Below are positions 33,739 through 43,568 of a stretch of 64,000 bases of DNA, piece by piece. Source of the stretch: Pseudoips prasinana (taxonomy: Eukaryota; Arthropoda; Insecta; Lepidoptera; Nolidae); contig OX621253.1 of the NCBI GenBank assembly GCA_951640165.1, positions 11,612,001-11,676,000 on the forward strand, read 5' to 3'. Below the pieces are notes generated by a model that was given only the letters and a program-made list of their open reading frames with translations, made no database searches and was not told where the DNA came from. Position 1 is the first letter of the stretch; the number at the start of each line of letters is the position of its first letter. Made by a program: the position numbers and the translations under genes.

Positions 33739-34005
33739 TTTTTTTATTTTTAATTAAAGAGGTACTTTTTTTTATTTTGACTTTTTTCTGACAATTTTTA
33801 CTTTTTTTTTGAAAATTTATACTTGTTTTAAAAACTTTGACTTTCGTTAAAAATTTCGACTTTGAAAATTTGGACTATTTGAAAATTTTGACTTTTTTTT
33901 TAATTTAAACTTTTTTTTGGAAATTTTGACTTTTTTGAAAATTTTGACATTTCTAAAAATTCTGATTTTTTTTTTAATTTTGACTTTTTTTTTGAAAGGT
34001 GATTG
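33739..34005. repeat. Degenerate GACTTTTTTTGAAAATTTT simple-repeat tract
   Basis: Roughly 20-bp units of the form TTTGACTTTTTTTGAAAATT repeat about a dozen times with length variation in the T runs. It lies right at the 5' boundary of the helicase remnant. Confidence 0.85.
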
Positions 34006-34981
34006 CCCATTTCTGTCTTCCTTAAATTAAACCGAGTATGATCATGAAATAAAATCCATTATTCATAACCTATTTTTATAATTATTATTTATTTGTTACG
34101 CACAAAAACTTTGTGGGGTTTAAGTTTCATGTTTATTGGATATTTATTTGACTAATTTTTATTTTGAGTACATTTGCAAAGACAGTTAAAGACTGAAATC
34201 ATTACGATCACATTAATCACTTGCAGTAAATATCAAACTAGAGGTCTTGTCATTTTAATAACTTACATTATATTAAGTTGTTCATTATTTAAATGTATTA
34301 ATATCGTTAATTAATAGATAGATATTAAAAAAAGTGAGTTTTACAAGAGCAACTGACACTTGACAGTATGCGTAACGATCCCCGCAAACGGTAAAAAAAA
34401 GAACTGTCAATGTCTATCTGGCTGTCATGTTTACTTGGTGAAAAACAAGCATGGTTTTCGGATGTTTTTATTGTTTGTTACCACTGTTTTTGTTTTAATT
34501 AAGTGTGTCGCCGCCGTTCGTTGTTAGGTCAGGCTATAGTTAGCTTAATTCTACTGTTGTTAATGTTCAATTAAAGAATAACATGCCAAAGCTTATTCTT
34601 TCTCTTTCATATTGAGTGTCATTATCGTTATTGCTTGATAGTTCTAGCATCATCTTACCTGTAAAAAACTATTTAGTTAAAGGGGACATATTTCATATTA
34701 TTCTTACATTGTTGCAGAGCCCATCTTTCAATTTACCAATATTTTTTGAGTAGGTACTCATCTACACCTAACCTCAAAACTGAACTTTGATTTATATTAT
34801 TAAGAAAACCCCACAAAATATTTCTATATTTTTTACTTTATTATATGTCATGATATCACTCCTCTTTTACCTACAATTTTGGTAATCATACAAAATTATT
34901 TACAGAGGGACGAAGCTCTATAGCAGAATGGGCAATTTCCTTTTGAATTTTTTGAAAATTATGATTATTTTGAAAATATTG
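34006..34981. other. No gene recognised
   Basis: AT-rich intergenic DNA without a recognisable element. Confidence 0.5.
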
Positions 34982-35468
34982 ACGTCACATATTTTTTGAG
35001 TTACTCTCAACAATCCCTTTCATTTGATACCCATATTGTAGTAGAGCATCAAAAATAACTATTCCGCCATCTTGGATTTTCCGCCATATTGAATTTAGAA
35101 TAACGTCACATATTTTTTCGAGTTACTGTCAACAATACCTTTCATTTGATACCCATATTGTAGTAGAGCATCAAAAATAACTATTCCGCCATCTTGGATT
35201 TTCCGCCATATTGGATTTAGAATAACGTCACATATTTTTTCGAGTTACTGTCAACAATACCTTTCATTTGATACCCATATTGTAGTAGAGCATTAAAAAT
35301 AACTATTCCGCCATCTTGGATGTTCCGCCATATTGGATTTAGAATAACGTCACATATTTTTTCGAGTTACTGTCAACAATCCCTTTCATTTGATACCCAT
35401 ATTGTAGAAGAGCATAAAAAATCACTATTCCGCCATCTTGGATGGTCCGCCATGTTGGATTTAGGAAG
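34982..35468. repeat. Four tandem units of ~122 bp
   Basis: Each unit contains ACGTCACATATTTTTT, CCTTTCATTTGATACCCATA and TTCCGCCATCTTGGAT-TTTCCGCCATATTGGAT; starts at 34982, 35103, 35225 and 35347. The downstream sequence (ATCGGCTCAAAATATCTGCT ... CATACATACATACATA) looks like the end of a larger interspersed element. Confidence 0.9.
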
Positions 35469-35619
35469 ACGTCACATGATTTATCATGAATTGTCATCCA
35501 AACTAACCGCGTATACAAAATTTCAGCTCAATCGGCTCAAAATATCTGCTTCAAAATTGAGTTGCAAGATTCCACCCGAACATACATACATACATACATT
35601 GCAAGTTAAATAAAAGCTT

Positions 35620-35666
35620 TTAAAAAGGAATCTCTGTGTGAATACACACATAGATTCCTTTTTAAA
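35620..35666. repeat. Hairpin with 21-22-nt arms
   Basis: TTTAAAAAGGAATCTCTGTG pairs with CACACATAGATTCCTTTTTA across a 4-5 nt loop, one mismatch. Confidence 0.85.
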
Positions 35667-35789
35667 GGCGGTATTATTTCGCAAATAAGTTTAGTTATTT
35701 TCCAATATACAGACAATATATCTAACCAATGAGATTATTCGTTTCCAATATTAATTTTTCACCCGTCGTTACGAACAGCATGAAGATTC

Positions 35790-37470
35790 TCATGAAGTAC
35801 CTACTCATATTATAACATACAGGCTAAATGGCTATAGACAGCTTCGACCTATCCCTACTTTAACCTCACCTAGTGTACTTAACCTAGATATTGCGATCAA
35901 CTTTAAATCTGCTTTACCTATTCTGCTGTTCCTTATAAAGTGTAACAATCAGGTGAAGTGTCTATTACCAGCTAGTACCTACCCTAATATTAAGCTCACT
36001 CGATTGTTCTCAAGCAAGATATTACAAATCACATGACCTCTGCTTCAGCAAGTCTGCTGTCCCTTATACAGTAACAAGCGAGTTAAGTGCACAGGTAGAA
36101 CCTATTCTTATAATGAGCGTACTCGATTATTCCCAAGCAAGATATTACAAATCACATGACCTCTGCTTCAGCAAGTCTGCTGTCCCTTATACAGTAACAA
36201 GCAAGTTAAGTGCACAGGTAGAACGTATTCTTATAATGAGCTCACTCGATTGTTCCCAAGCAAGATATTACAAATCACATGACCTCTGCTTCAGCAAGTC
36301 TGCTGTCCCTTATACAGTAACAAGCAAGTTAAGTGCACAGGTAGAACCTATTCTTATAATGAGCGTACTCGATTGTTCCCAAGCAAGATATTACAAATCA
36401 CATGACCTCTGCTTCAGCAAGTCTGCTGTCCCTTATACAGTAACAAGCAAGTTAAGTGCACAGGTAGAACGTATTCTTATAATGAGCTCACTCGATTGTT
36501 CCCAAGCAAGATATTACAAATCACATGACCTCTGCTTCAGCAAGTCTGCTGTCCCTTATACAGTAACAAGCAAGTTAAGTGCACAGGTAGAACCTATTCT
36601 TATAATGAGCGTACTCGATTGTTCCCAAGCAAGATATTACAAATCACATGACCTCTGCTTCAGCAAGTCTGCTGTCCCTTATACAGTAACAAGCAAGTTA
36701 AGTGCACAGGTAGAACGTATTCTTATAATGAGCTCACTCGATTGTTCCCAAGCAAGATATTACAAATCACATGACCTCTGCTTCAGCAAGTCTGCTGTCC
36801 CTTATACAGTAACAAGCAAGTTAAGTGCACAGGTAGAACCTATTCTTATAATGAGCTCACTCGATTGTTCTCAAGCAAGATATTACAAATCACATGACCT
36901 CTGCTTCAGCAAGTCTGCTGTCCCTTATACAGTAACAAGCGAGTTAAGTGCACAGGTAGAACCTATTCTTATAATGAGCTCACTCGATTGTTCTCAAGCA
37001 AGATATTACAAATCACATGACCTCTGCTTCAGCAAGTCTGCTGTCCCTTATACAGTAACAAGCAAGTTAAGTGCACAGGTAGAACCTATTCTTATAATGA
37101 GCTCACTCGATTGTTCTCAAGCAAGATATTACATATCGCATGAACTCTGATTCAGCAAGTCTGCTGTCCCTTATACAGTAACAAGCAAGTTAAGTGCACA
37201 GGTAGAACCTATTCTTATAATGAGCTCACTCGATTGTTCTCAAGCAAGATATTACAATTACATGACCTCTGCTTCAGCAAGTCTGCTGCCCTTATACAGT
37301 AACAAGTTAAGTGCACAGGTAGAACCTATTCTTATAATGAGCTCACTCGATTGTTCTCAAGCAAGATATTACAAATAGCATGAGCTGTTATATCTAGTCT
37401 GCGGTCCCTTATAAAGTACCGATCAGGTTAAGTGTCTATAAACAGCTAGAACCTATCCTCAATGCTACAT
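35790..37470. repeat. 123-bp tandem satellite with dimeric higher-order pattern
   Basis: About eleven units from about 35990 to 37390, each with CACTCGATTGTTC-CAAGCAAGATATTACA, TCAGCAAGTCTGCTGTCCCT and AGTTAAGTGCACAGGTAGAA. More decayed units lie at both edges (35790-35990 and 37390-37470). Units starting at 36113, 36359 and 36605 (GCGTAC, ending AACGTATTC) alternate with those at 36236, 36482 and 36728 (GCTCAC, ending AACCTATTC), so 246 bp is the recent amplification unit. The unit is a multiple of three and lacks stops, leaving a 345-codon open frame at 36113-37150. Confidence 0.95.
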
Positions 37471-38852
37471 AACCTTGATATTTCGGATAGCTTTAGCTCT
37501 GTTTATAGTCAGCTTGCCAATCATTGTAAAGAACACTATATAGTAACAACCGGGTTAATTAATTTTACAGAAACGATAACTTCTGGAATTTCTTATCAAA
37601 TATTATTTAAATATAATTAATGTTTTGAACGATTAAAGGTATCAGCCATAACAATTTTCAATAATATATTTTTATATATAATTTCCTTCTGCGACGTAAA
37701 TAACACACACGATAAGCTATTTTTATTTACCTACTCGTAACAATGGAGCTCATTAATAGGTTCTTTTGCTGTTAAACATATATTGCCGGCCAATTAAATG
37801 GTGCCTTCTCTCATAACCTCTCCTTCAAGGAAACTTTCAAATCTTAGAAATTCCTGAAACTTCGTATGGAGGCTACTGTTGCCACATAATCAGCTTGAAA
37901 TTAAATAGTTGTAACTTGCCCTCTAACCACGTATTAATTGGGAACCGGTTTCGTATTACAAAGAGCTTTTTTATAGGGACCCGCAAAGTTTGACAGCGCA
38001 TAACGGCCGTATTTTTAAAGCAATAGCTTACAAATTTACTCTAGGTATTCGCCTAACGTTCCGTTCATGACTGTGATGCAGAGTCTACAATACCCTCACC
38101 CTCGGCCTTTCCATGGGGCTATGTCTATGCAGACAATTTTCGCCAACATAACTCGCGGTTTTGTTATAATAGAGCCCCATTTATGCAAAAATGTCATCCA
38201 ACTTTGGTCCACTAGGATATGCCCCCTTCGACGGAGGCTATTAGACTGACATCATATTCCATACATAATTTCAACGAAATTCTTCTAAAATATAATAAAA
38301 TTGTAGTTCGAGCGGCCTTAATGAAAAATTCTTTTTGTTTATGAACATTCAAAATTCTTAGAATGATCAAATTTGGTATGCGAATTTTGTGTGTAAATCC
38401 TAGCCTGAATTCAAAATTTCAGAGTGTTATGTATCAGCATACTAGGACTAAAACAATGAAATAAATTAGTAATCAGTATCTTTCTTTGTTATTTATTATT
38501 CTGGAATGATATGACCTAGTCCGGCAGAGATCTTACAGTATCTCTGGAAAAGATAGTAATGATCCATAAAAGCGTACAAGCCCTTCCCTTGCACTATTAT
38601 AATCTTATACTTATATACGGCAATACAGTCACATATTTTGCAACATTGCGATAGGATTTATGGTCTAACGATTAAGTTTCCAAACATAACATCTAAAAAC
38701 ATTTCATTGAAATAATTGAAGATCGAGATTGCTACATTCAATATGCGACCGCCATTTACACCTCATATATTATTTAAGAATATTTTTTATATATTATTAC
38801 GAGATAGCCTAGCCTGATTAGGGCATTACAAATTAATTACATCTCTTTTCTT
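37471..38852. other. No gene recognised
   Basis: AT-rich intergenic DNA; small open frames lack similarity to known proteins. Confidence 0.5.
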
Positions 38853-39026
38853 AAAAGACAACGCCCGCACTAGGTAATCTAATCCCTGTGTCGCGGGGTA
38901 CTTTACAAACATATAAATGACGGGCACAAATCACATCCAGACTCAGAACTACTATTTTTGAGTCACACAAATAGTTGTCCGGCGCGGGGCTCGAACCCTC
39001 GACACGAAGCGGGGAGGCCAGTCTTA
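38853..39026 (-). mobile_element. tRNA-derived SINE, family C
   Basis: Minus-strand copy with GGGGCTCGAACCCTCGACAC (B box) and body AAATAGTTGTCCGGCGCGGG; tail ACAACGCCCGCACTAGG. Confidence 0.85.
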
Positions 39027-39030
39027 GCTT

Positions 39031-39222
39031 ATGGTACTTGAAAGGGAGAAGGAAAACATCGTGAGGGAACCTGCATGCCTGAGTTCTTCAACAATGTTCT
39101 TGAATGCCTGTGAAGTCTGCAACCCTAGGCCAGAATGGTGGCCTATGGCGTATTCCCTGTCATTGTTGGAGGAGACCCTTGCCCAGCAGTGGGATAGTAA
39201 TAGGGTGAATCGTCATTATATT
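39031..39222 (+). mobile_element. RTE-like SINE/LINE end, second subfamily
   Basis: GGAAAACATCGTGAGGGAAC, TCTGCAACCCTAGGCCAG, ATGGCGTATTCCCTGTCATT and GACCCTTGCCCAGCAGTGGG form the lepidopteran RTE-end pattern, distinct from the 5410 element. Confidence 0.7.
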
Positions 39223-39917
39223 ATTTTACAAATCGTAATAAAAGGAGACTCAACACCGCTACTAAGATAAATATATACTCATATCTAAAAATGGCTAGAT
39301 GTTATTGAAAAAGCGAAGGTGAACTACATGCCTATTTGGCCTAATAATACACTTATTTTTCTATTGTCAAATTTGTTAGATCTTATTTAAGGGGTCTGCC
39401 ACATGATTGCAAAAGAAAAGAGGACAAATATAATTTATATATTTACTTGTTAACTAATAGGTTTAGTTAAATGTCGATTATAATTTGTAAATTGAAAGAA
39501 TAACCGCCAAAAAATTACTAAGAAAGGACTTAAAAGTGGATGGGGTAACTGGGATTTAAAACTTGAACGATGTTAGAAGAATCAAATTATCTATGTCTAA
39601 GATGTATTGACTAGGTTATTTTTAAACAATTTAATGTTGATTGTTCCTGTTCGGCTTGTTGCCATTCTGTTTGGAACTCTATCAGTTTGTTATAAAGTTC
39701 AAATTCATTAACTAGCAACATACATATATACCTACTTTTCAACAAAGTTAAACTTTTATCTACTTTAAAGTGGCATATGCTGCACCTTTACTGCATTTCT
39801 AGAACTTGGTGCACAATGAATGCGGGTAGTGACGTAGCGATTACATTAAACTAAAATGTCATAAATAACCTTATATTAATATTTGAGACTATAAATGATG
39901 TATAAATACATAAGGAT
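39223..39917 (-). other. Rlip 3' flank / probable 3' UTR
   Basis: AT-rich sequence downstream of the Rlip stop. No AATAAA on the minus strand close to the stop; ATTAAA at 39630-39635 is a possible poly(A) signal. Nothing else recognised. Confidence 0.4.
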
Positions 39918-40781
39918 TTAAGATTTCGACAGTATCTCTTTCATAGCAAGCTCAATTTTTAACTGTATACAAGCAACTCTTTCTTGGAAAATCTGGTTTA
40001 TCAAGTTCAGTCTTTTCTGTTCTAGCAATGCGTTTTCTTTTATCAGTCTTTGTCTTAAATCTTGCTCTTCTTGAGAATTATTCTCTTTGTTATCTTTAAG
40101 GGATTGTGAGGGACCTTCTTGTTTATTCTTTAGAGCTACATGACTTCTTAACTTCACTATTTCGAATTGTTCAGAGTTGATTTTTGCTTGGAGTAATGAT
40201 TTAAGCTGTAGATATTCAGCGTTTTCTAGTTCTAGTCTTAAAACTTTTAGTTCTTTTTCAGTAAGTTTGGGTTTTTCTTTGGGTGTTTCTGCTGCTAGTA
40301 TTTCTTGTTCAGGAGTTTGCTTTGGCTCTGATTTGAATTCAAAGTTATCTTCAAACTCTGCATCGAACATAGGATCTTGATTAAAGGTTGGGTCAAAAGT
40401 AGGATCCTGGTCAAATTTAGTTTCAAAAGCAGGTTCTTGGTCAAACTTAGTTTCAAAAGGAGGGTCTTGGTCAAACTTAGTTTCAAATGGAGGGTCTTGG
40501 TCAAATTTTGGTTCGAAAGGAGGGTCTTGGTCAAACTTAGGTTCAAAGGGAGGGTCTTTGTCAAAGGTAGGTTCAAAAGGCGGATCTTGATTCGGAGATT
40601 CTTTAGCATCATGGAATGGTTCGCTAGGTGTTTTGCTTTCTTCTTGCGGAGTAGTTTCAGTTGGTTGAGAGGGCTGAGAGTGTCTTCGCATCGGCTCTTC
40701 GTCAGCTTTCTCGTCCATAGATGTTTGTTGTTGAGAAAGAGCGGTTGGTTCAACAGATTTTTGGACTGAGCGAAGTTTTCT
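39918..40781 (-). CDS. Rlip: Rlip last exon: repeat block and C-terminal coiled coil
   Basis: This 864-bp exon opens RKLRSVQKSV, continuing the conserved LKRKLR motif across the intron, and ends at TAA. After an acidic, S/P/T-rich linker come about eight tandem decapeptides of the type DPPFEPKFDQ (visible residues about 315-396; 30-bp DNA units at about 40350-40590). Two charged helical stretches follow: LTEKELKVLRLELENAEYLQ and LRQRLIKENALLEQKRLNLI to the end. The latter match the C-terminal coiled coil that binds Ral-GTP in this family. The decapeptide block is not part of any RLIP protein I know and is probably lineage-specific. No canonical AATAAA appears close downstream; an ATTAAA (minus strand) sits at 39630-39635. 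Confidence 0.92.
   Translation of the reverse strand, partial: RKLRSVQKSVEPTALSQQQTSMDEKADEEPMRRHSQPSQPTETTPQEESKTPSEPFHDAKESPNQDPPFEPTFDKDPPFEPKFDQDPPFEPKFDQDPPFETKFDQDPPFETKFDQEPAFETKFDQDPTFDPTFNQDPMFDAEFEDNFEFKSEPKQTPEQEILAAETPKEKPKLTEKELKVLRLELENAEYLQLKSLLQAKINSEQFEIVKLRSHVALKNKQEGPSQSLKDNKENNSQEEQDLRQRLIKENALLEQKRLNLINQIFQERVACIQLKIELAMKEILSKS
40350..40590 (-). repeat. 30-bp coding minisatellite inside Rlip
   Basis: About eight 30-bp units encode variants of D-P-P-F-E-P/T-K-F-D-Q. Outer units are more diverged (DPTFDPTFNQ, DPMFDAEFED) and central ones nearly identical, as expected for unequal exchange with selection for frame. The peptide is acidic, proline-rich and regularly spaced with phenylalanines, resembling short linear motif arrays such as DPF-type endocytic motifs, although exact DPF triplets are not present in most units. 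Confidence 0.9.
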
Positions 40782-40920
40782 CTGTGAAAAAGAATATTTG
40801 ATTAAGTAACCTTGAGCAGATATAATGAATAACTCGATCTAACCATAACGTATGGTAATATTAGCTGTACATACAAGGTTTATGAGCTGATCGGTATGTA
40901 TAGGAAGTGGCAATTTTTTT

Positions 40921-41160
40921 TGACGGTCATCTTAGCCTAGTTGGTAGTGCTCCTGCCTACGAAGCTGGTGGTCCTGGGTTCGAATCCCGGTAAGTGCAAA
41001 TATTTGTGTGATGAGCACGAATATATGTTTTTGAGTCATGGATGTTTCTATGTATATAAGTATTTATCTATCTATATAAGTATGTATATCGTCACCTGGT
41101 AACCATAGTACAAGCTTTGCTTAGTTTGGGGCTAGGATGATCTGTATGACATTGTCCGCA
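40921..41160 (+). mobile_element. tRNA-derived SINE, family B, in Rlip intron 5
   Basis: TTAGCCTAGTTGGTAGTGCT head, CCTGGGTTCGAATCCCGG B box, tail GGGGCTAGGATGATCTGTAT. Lies antisense to Rlip, about 140 bp upstream of the last exon's acceptor in gene direction. Confidence 0.9.
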
Positions 41161-41635
41161 GATATTATTATTATTATTATTTTATTCGCGTCTCATAATT
41201 ACATCTTTCTACAAGTTTCCTTTAGTAATATGGATATATGAGTTACCTAACACTTTAACTAGTACTGAATTGTAATACAACCCAATTGAGTTAAAAATGT
41301 GGTGGCAAGTTATTGCCACTTGCAGTTTATATGCCACGCTATTCACACTGTCTATAAATAAGAATAATACTGCCTTCCTACAAAGTTTTAAGTATGATAA
41401 AGTTACTTCAGACGTTATAATGAATAGATTGGTTTAACAGCCATATCTTGTGATCAGCTTCAGGATTAAATGAAGTCTTTATCAATGAAATTGAAGTACA
41501 TAACAGCTACCTTGTGATATAAATACATATCTGCATTGAATTGTTTATATGACGTACTTATTTTACTACATTCGAGGCTCAAATGATAAAAATGATTATC
41601 GTGTAGAGCGGTGGCAACCTTAATGGAAATATAAT
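41161..41635. other. Rlip intron 5, nothing recognised
   Basis: AT-rich sequence with a short ATT repeat after the SINE tail. Confidence 0.5.
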
Positions 41636-41880
41636 AATATATTATCCTGGGACATTATTTGCACACGGGCATCCGATCCCAAACAAAGCAGAACCTGTAC
41701 TATGGGAACCAGATAATTGATGTATTAAATATAAACTACTTTTATTTTGAAAATAGATCATTACACCCAGACTCAGGACAAACAGACATGTTCATGCACA
41801 CAAATATCTGTCCTGGGTGGGAATCGAACCCACGACCTACAGCACTTATCACTTAACAAGCACCCCAACCGGCTCGTCAA
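41636..41880 (-). mobile_element. tRNA-derived SINE, family A
   Basis: Minus-strand copy: ATTATCCTGGGACATTATTT tail, GTGGGAATCGAACCCACGAC B box, degenerated head CCGGCTCGTCAA. Confidence 0.9.
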
Positions 41881-41906
41881 ATCAAGAAGAATCATGTCAA
41901 TGTCGA

Positions 41907-42122
41907 ATGACATCCACTGCTGGACAAAGGCATCCCCAAAATATTATCACAATGGAGTTATGACCATAATTTGACGGGTTGAGCCATAATCGCCATGCTT
42001 GGCAGAGATGTTGGCGAATGCAGTATGATGGTCATAGTACACAGAGAGACGCTGCTGCCCGTTCTCTGACTGAATATTCTATCGGGACGACATCTACGTC
42101 CCCTACGGGATACAATAGGGTG
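41907..42122 (-). mobile_element. Internally deleted RTE derivative (copy 3)
   Basis: The LINE 3' end (GACATCCACTGCTGGACAAA-GGC) is followed in the minus direction by leader motifs GTTGGCGAATGCAGTATGAT, CGCTGCTGCCCGTTCTCTGA and CGGGACGACATCTACGTCCC. Confidence 0.8.
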
Positions 42123-42156
42123 AACAATATATATACCAATATCAGTAATGGAATCA

Positions 42157-42399
42157 GGGGCTCTACAGGCTAAGTCACCGTACATCGATTTCTTAAATGG
42201 CGTTCAAATAAATAAAGGTTAGAAATAACTTAATCAATCGTTAAATCGGCTTCCATGAGTACATTTGACGTCATAAATGGTCCGGAATCTGTTGTCAACG
42301 TTGAAGCCGATTAAACGATTGATTAAGTCATTTTTAACCTTTATTGATTAGAACGCCATTCACGAAAATGATGTTCGGCGACATAGCCGGTAGAGCCCC
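42157..42399. mobile_element. MITE family D, copy 3 (most complete)
   Basis: Ends GGGGCTCTACAGGCTAAGTC and GACATAGCCGGTAGAGCCCC. Long interior inverted repeats include ACTTAATCAATCGTTAAATC and ATTAAACGATTGATTAAGTC around TTTGACGTCATAAATGG. Confidence 0.9.
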
Positions 42400-42428
42400 A
42401 GGCGTTACTTTGCGGAAATCCATAACAA

Positions 42429-42534
42429 TCAAAATATAAAATCAATATGTAGTGTTAATTCCGCTAATTACAAATAATTATTATATTATTACAAATTAGC
42501 GGAATTAACACTACATATTGATTTTGTATTTTGA
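42429..42534. repeat. Hairpin with 41-50-nt arms
   Basis: 42429-42469 pairs with 42494-42534 with one mismatch, and weaker pairing continues inward to a 6-nt centre. Noncoding, in Rlip intron 5. Confidence 0.9.
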
Positions 42535-42808
42535 TACCAATATCACTTTGTAAACCGCCTTAAAAAGGAGATTATAAATTTGCTTGTATAAAAGTAGCAA
42601 TATTGTTATTATATAACAAAAATATCGCCAAAATGTCCAAAACCCAGTCTATCAGTCAAGTTTCACTAATGAATTTAGCACGCTAATGTACACTTTCGAT
42701 TTAAAACAAGTTAGTCTTGTTTTCGTTACGCGAATCATTGCAAATCCGTGACATCATTTTATAAACTTTAAAAATTTAATGTTGTCTATATTTCGACTTT
42801 TAACTTTA

Positions 42809-42940
42809 CAGACGCCAGCACCAGCTTCCCCAATCTGACGAATTACTTTTATAGATTTTCAACTTTATTATAGAAGCATAAGGTTCACTTTCAATTGGGG
42901 AAATTTGACAGATTGGGATAGCTTGATGTGCTGGCGTCTG
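42809..42940. mobile_element. MITE family F (copy 3)
   Basis: TA-flanked; CAGACGCCAGCACCAGCTTC left end (slightly deleted) and GATGTGCTGGCGTCTG right end. Confidence 0.9.
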
Positions 42941-43209
42941 TACAATCGAGATGGCACGTCGGTAGTTAAAATTAGACGTTTATTCCGTTGACCGTAAGGG
43001 TGATTTTTGTAGTGCAAGTGTCTACAGACGTGGTGTTGACTATACTTATCATTTAATTGGTGTATTTCTTTAATTGTTTTCGAATCGGTTACGGTTTAGT
43101 TAACGTATTCGGGTGTCATTTATCTTTGTGAGTCATGATTGATTTATTTAACTATTCTGAGATCACGTAGGTTATCTCAGCAGCAGTTATGAAATAAGCA
43201 ATTATAAAA

Positions 43210-43392
43210 ATGAAGTGGGGTCATGTGTTTATGAATGTAACTATTTATAAGGAAACCGGATGCGGACTTGTAAGGCAACGCATAAACAATAAATCACTGG
43301 TTAGCGGCGGTTTGAAAGACAGTGAAGACTGCACTGCATACACATATGGAACTGATCAAGCTTTTGTTAAAGAGTCGTTCGTGCCAAAATAG
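43210..43392 (+). other. Unassigned 60-codon open frame
   Basis: Encodes a peptide with DSEDCTAYTYGTDQAFVKES near its end and a stop just before a Helitron-like element. The composition looks more protein-like than its neighbours, but I recognise no family, and it lies antisense in Rlip intron 5. It may be a transposon remnant. Confidence 0.2.
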
Positions 43393-43401
43393 TTTAACTC
43401 T

Positions 43402-43568
43402 TCCTACTAATATTATAAATGCGAAAGTTTGTGAGTATGGATGAGCAAAAACTACGTAACGCATTCTGATAAAAGTTTGTAGGAATATAGCTAATATATC
43501 CGAATAACACATAAACTAATATATATAATATAAACTTGAACGCGGGTAAAACCGTGAGGCACAGCTAG
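43402..43568 (+). mobile_element. Short non-autonomous Helitron-like element
   Basis: TCCTACTAATATTATAAATG start and GCGGGTAAAACCGTGAGGCA-CAG-CTAG-T end; same family as 12775-12963. Confidence 0.8.

Noticed and set aside
36113..37150. 345-codon open frame as a gene
   Set aside because: It is the in-frame reading of a 123-bp satellite; codons repeat with the DNA units, the start is inside a unit and flanking units are decayed. No domain or signal is visible.
40295..40769. Long alternative frames (152 codons minus, 130 codons plus) over the Rlip last exon
   Set aside because: These are shadows of the 30-bp coding repeat; only the frame with RKLRSVQKSV continues the conserved protein across the intron.
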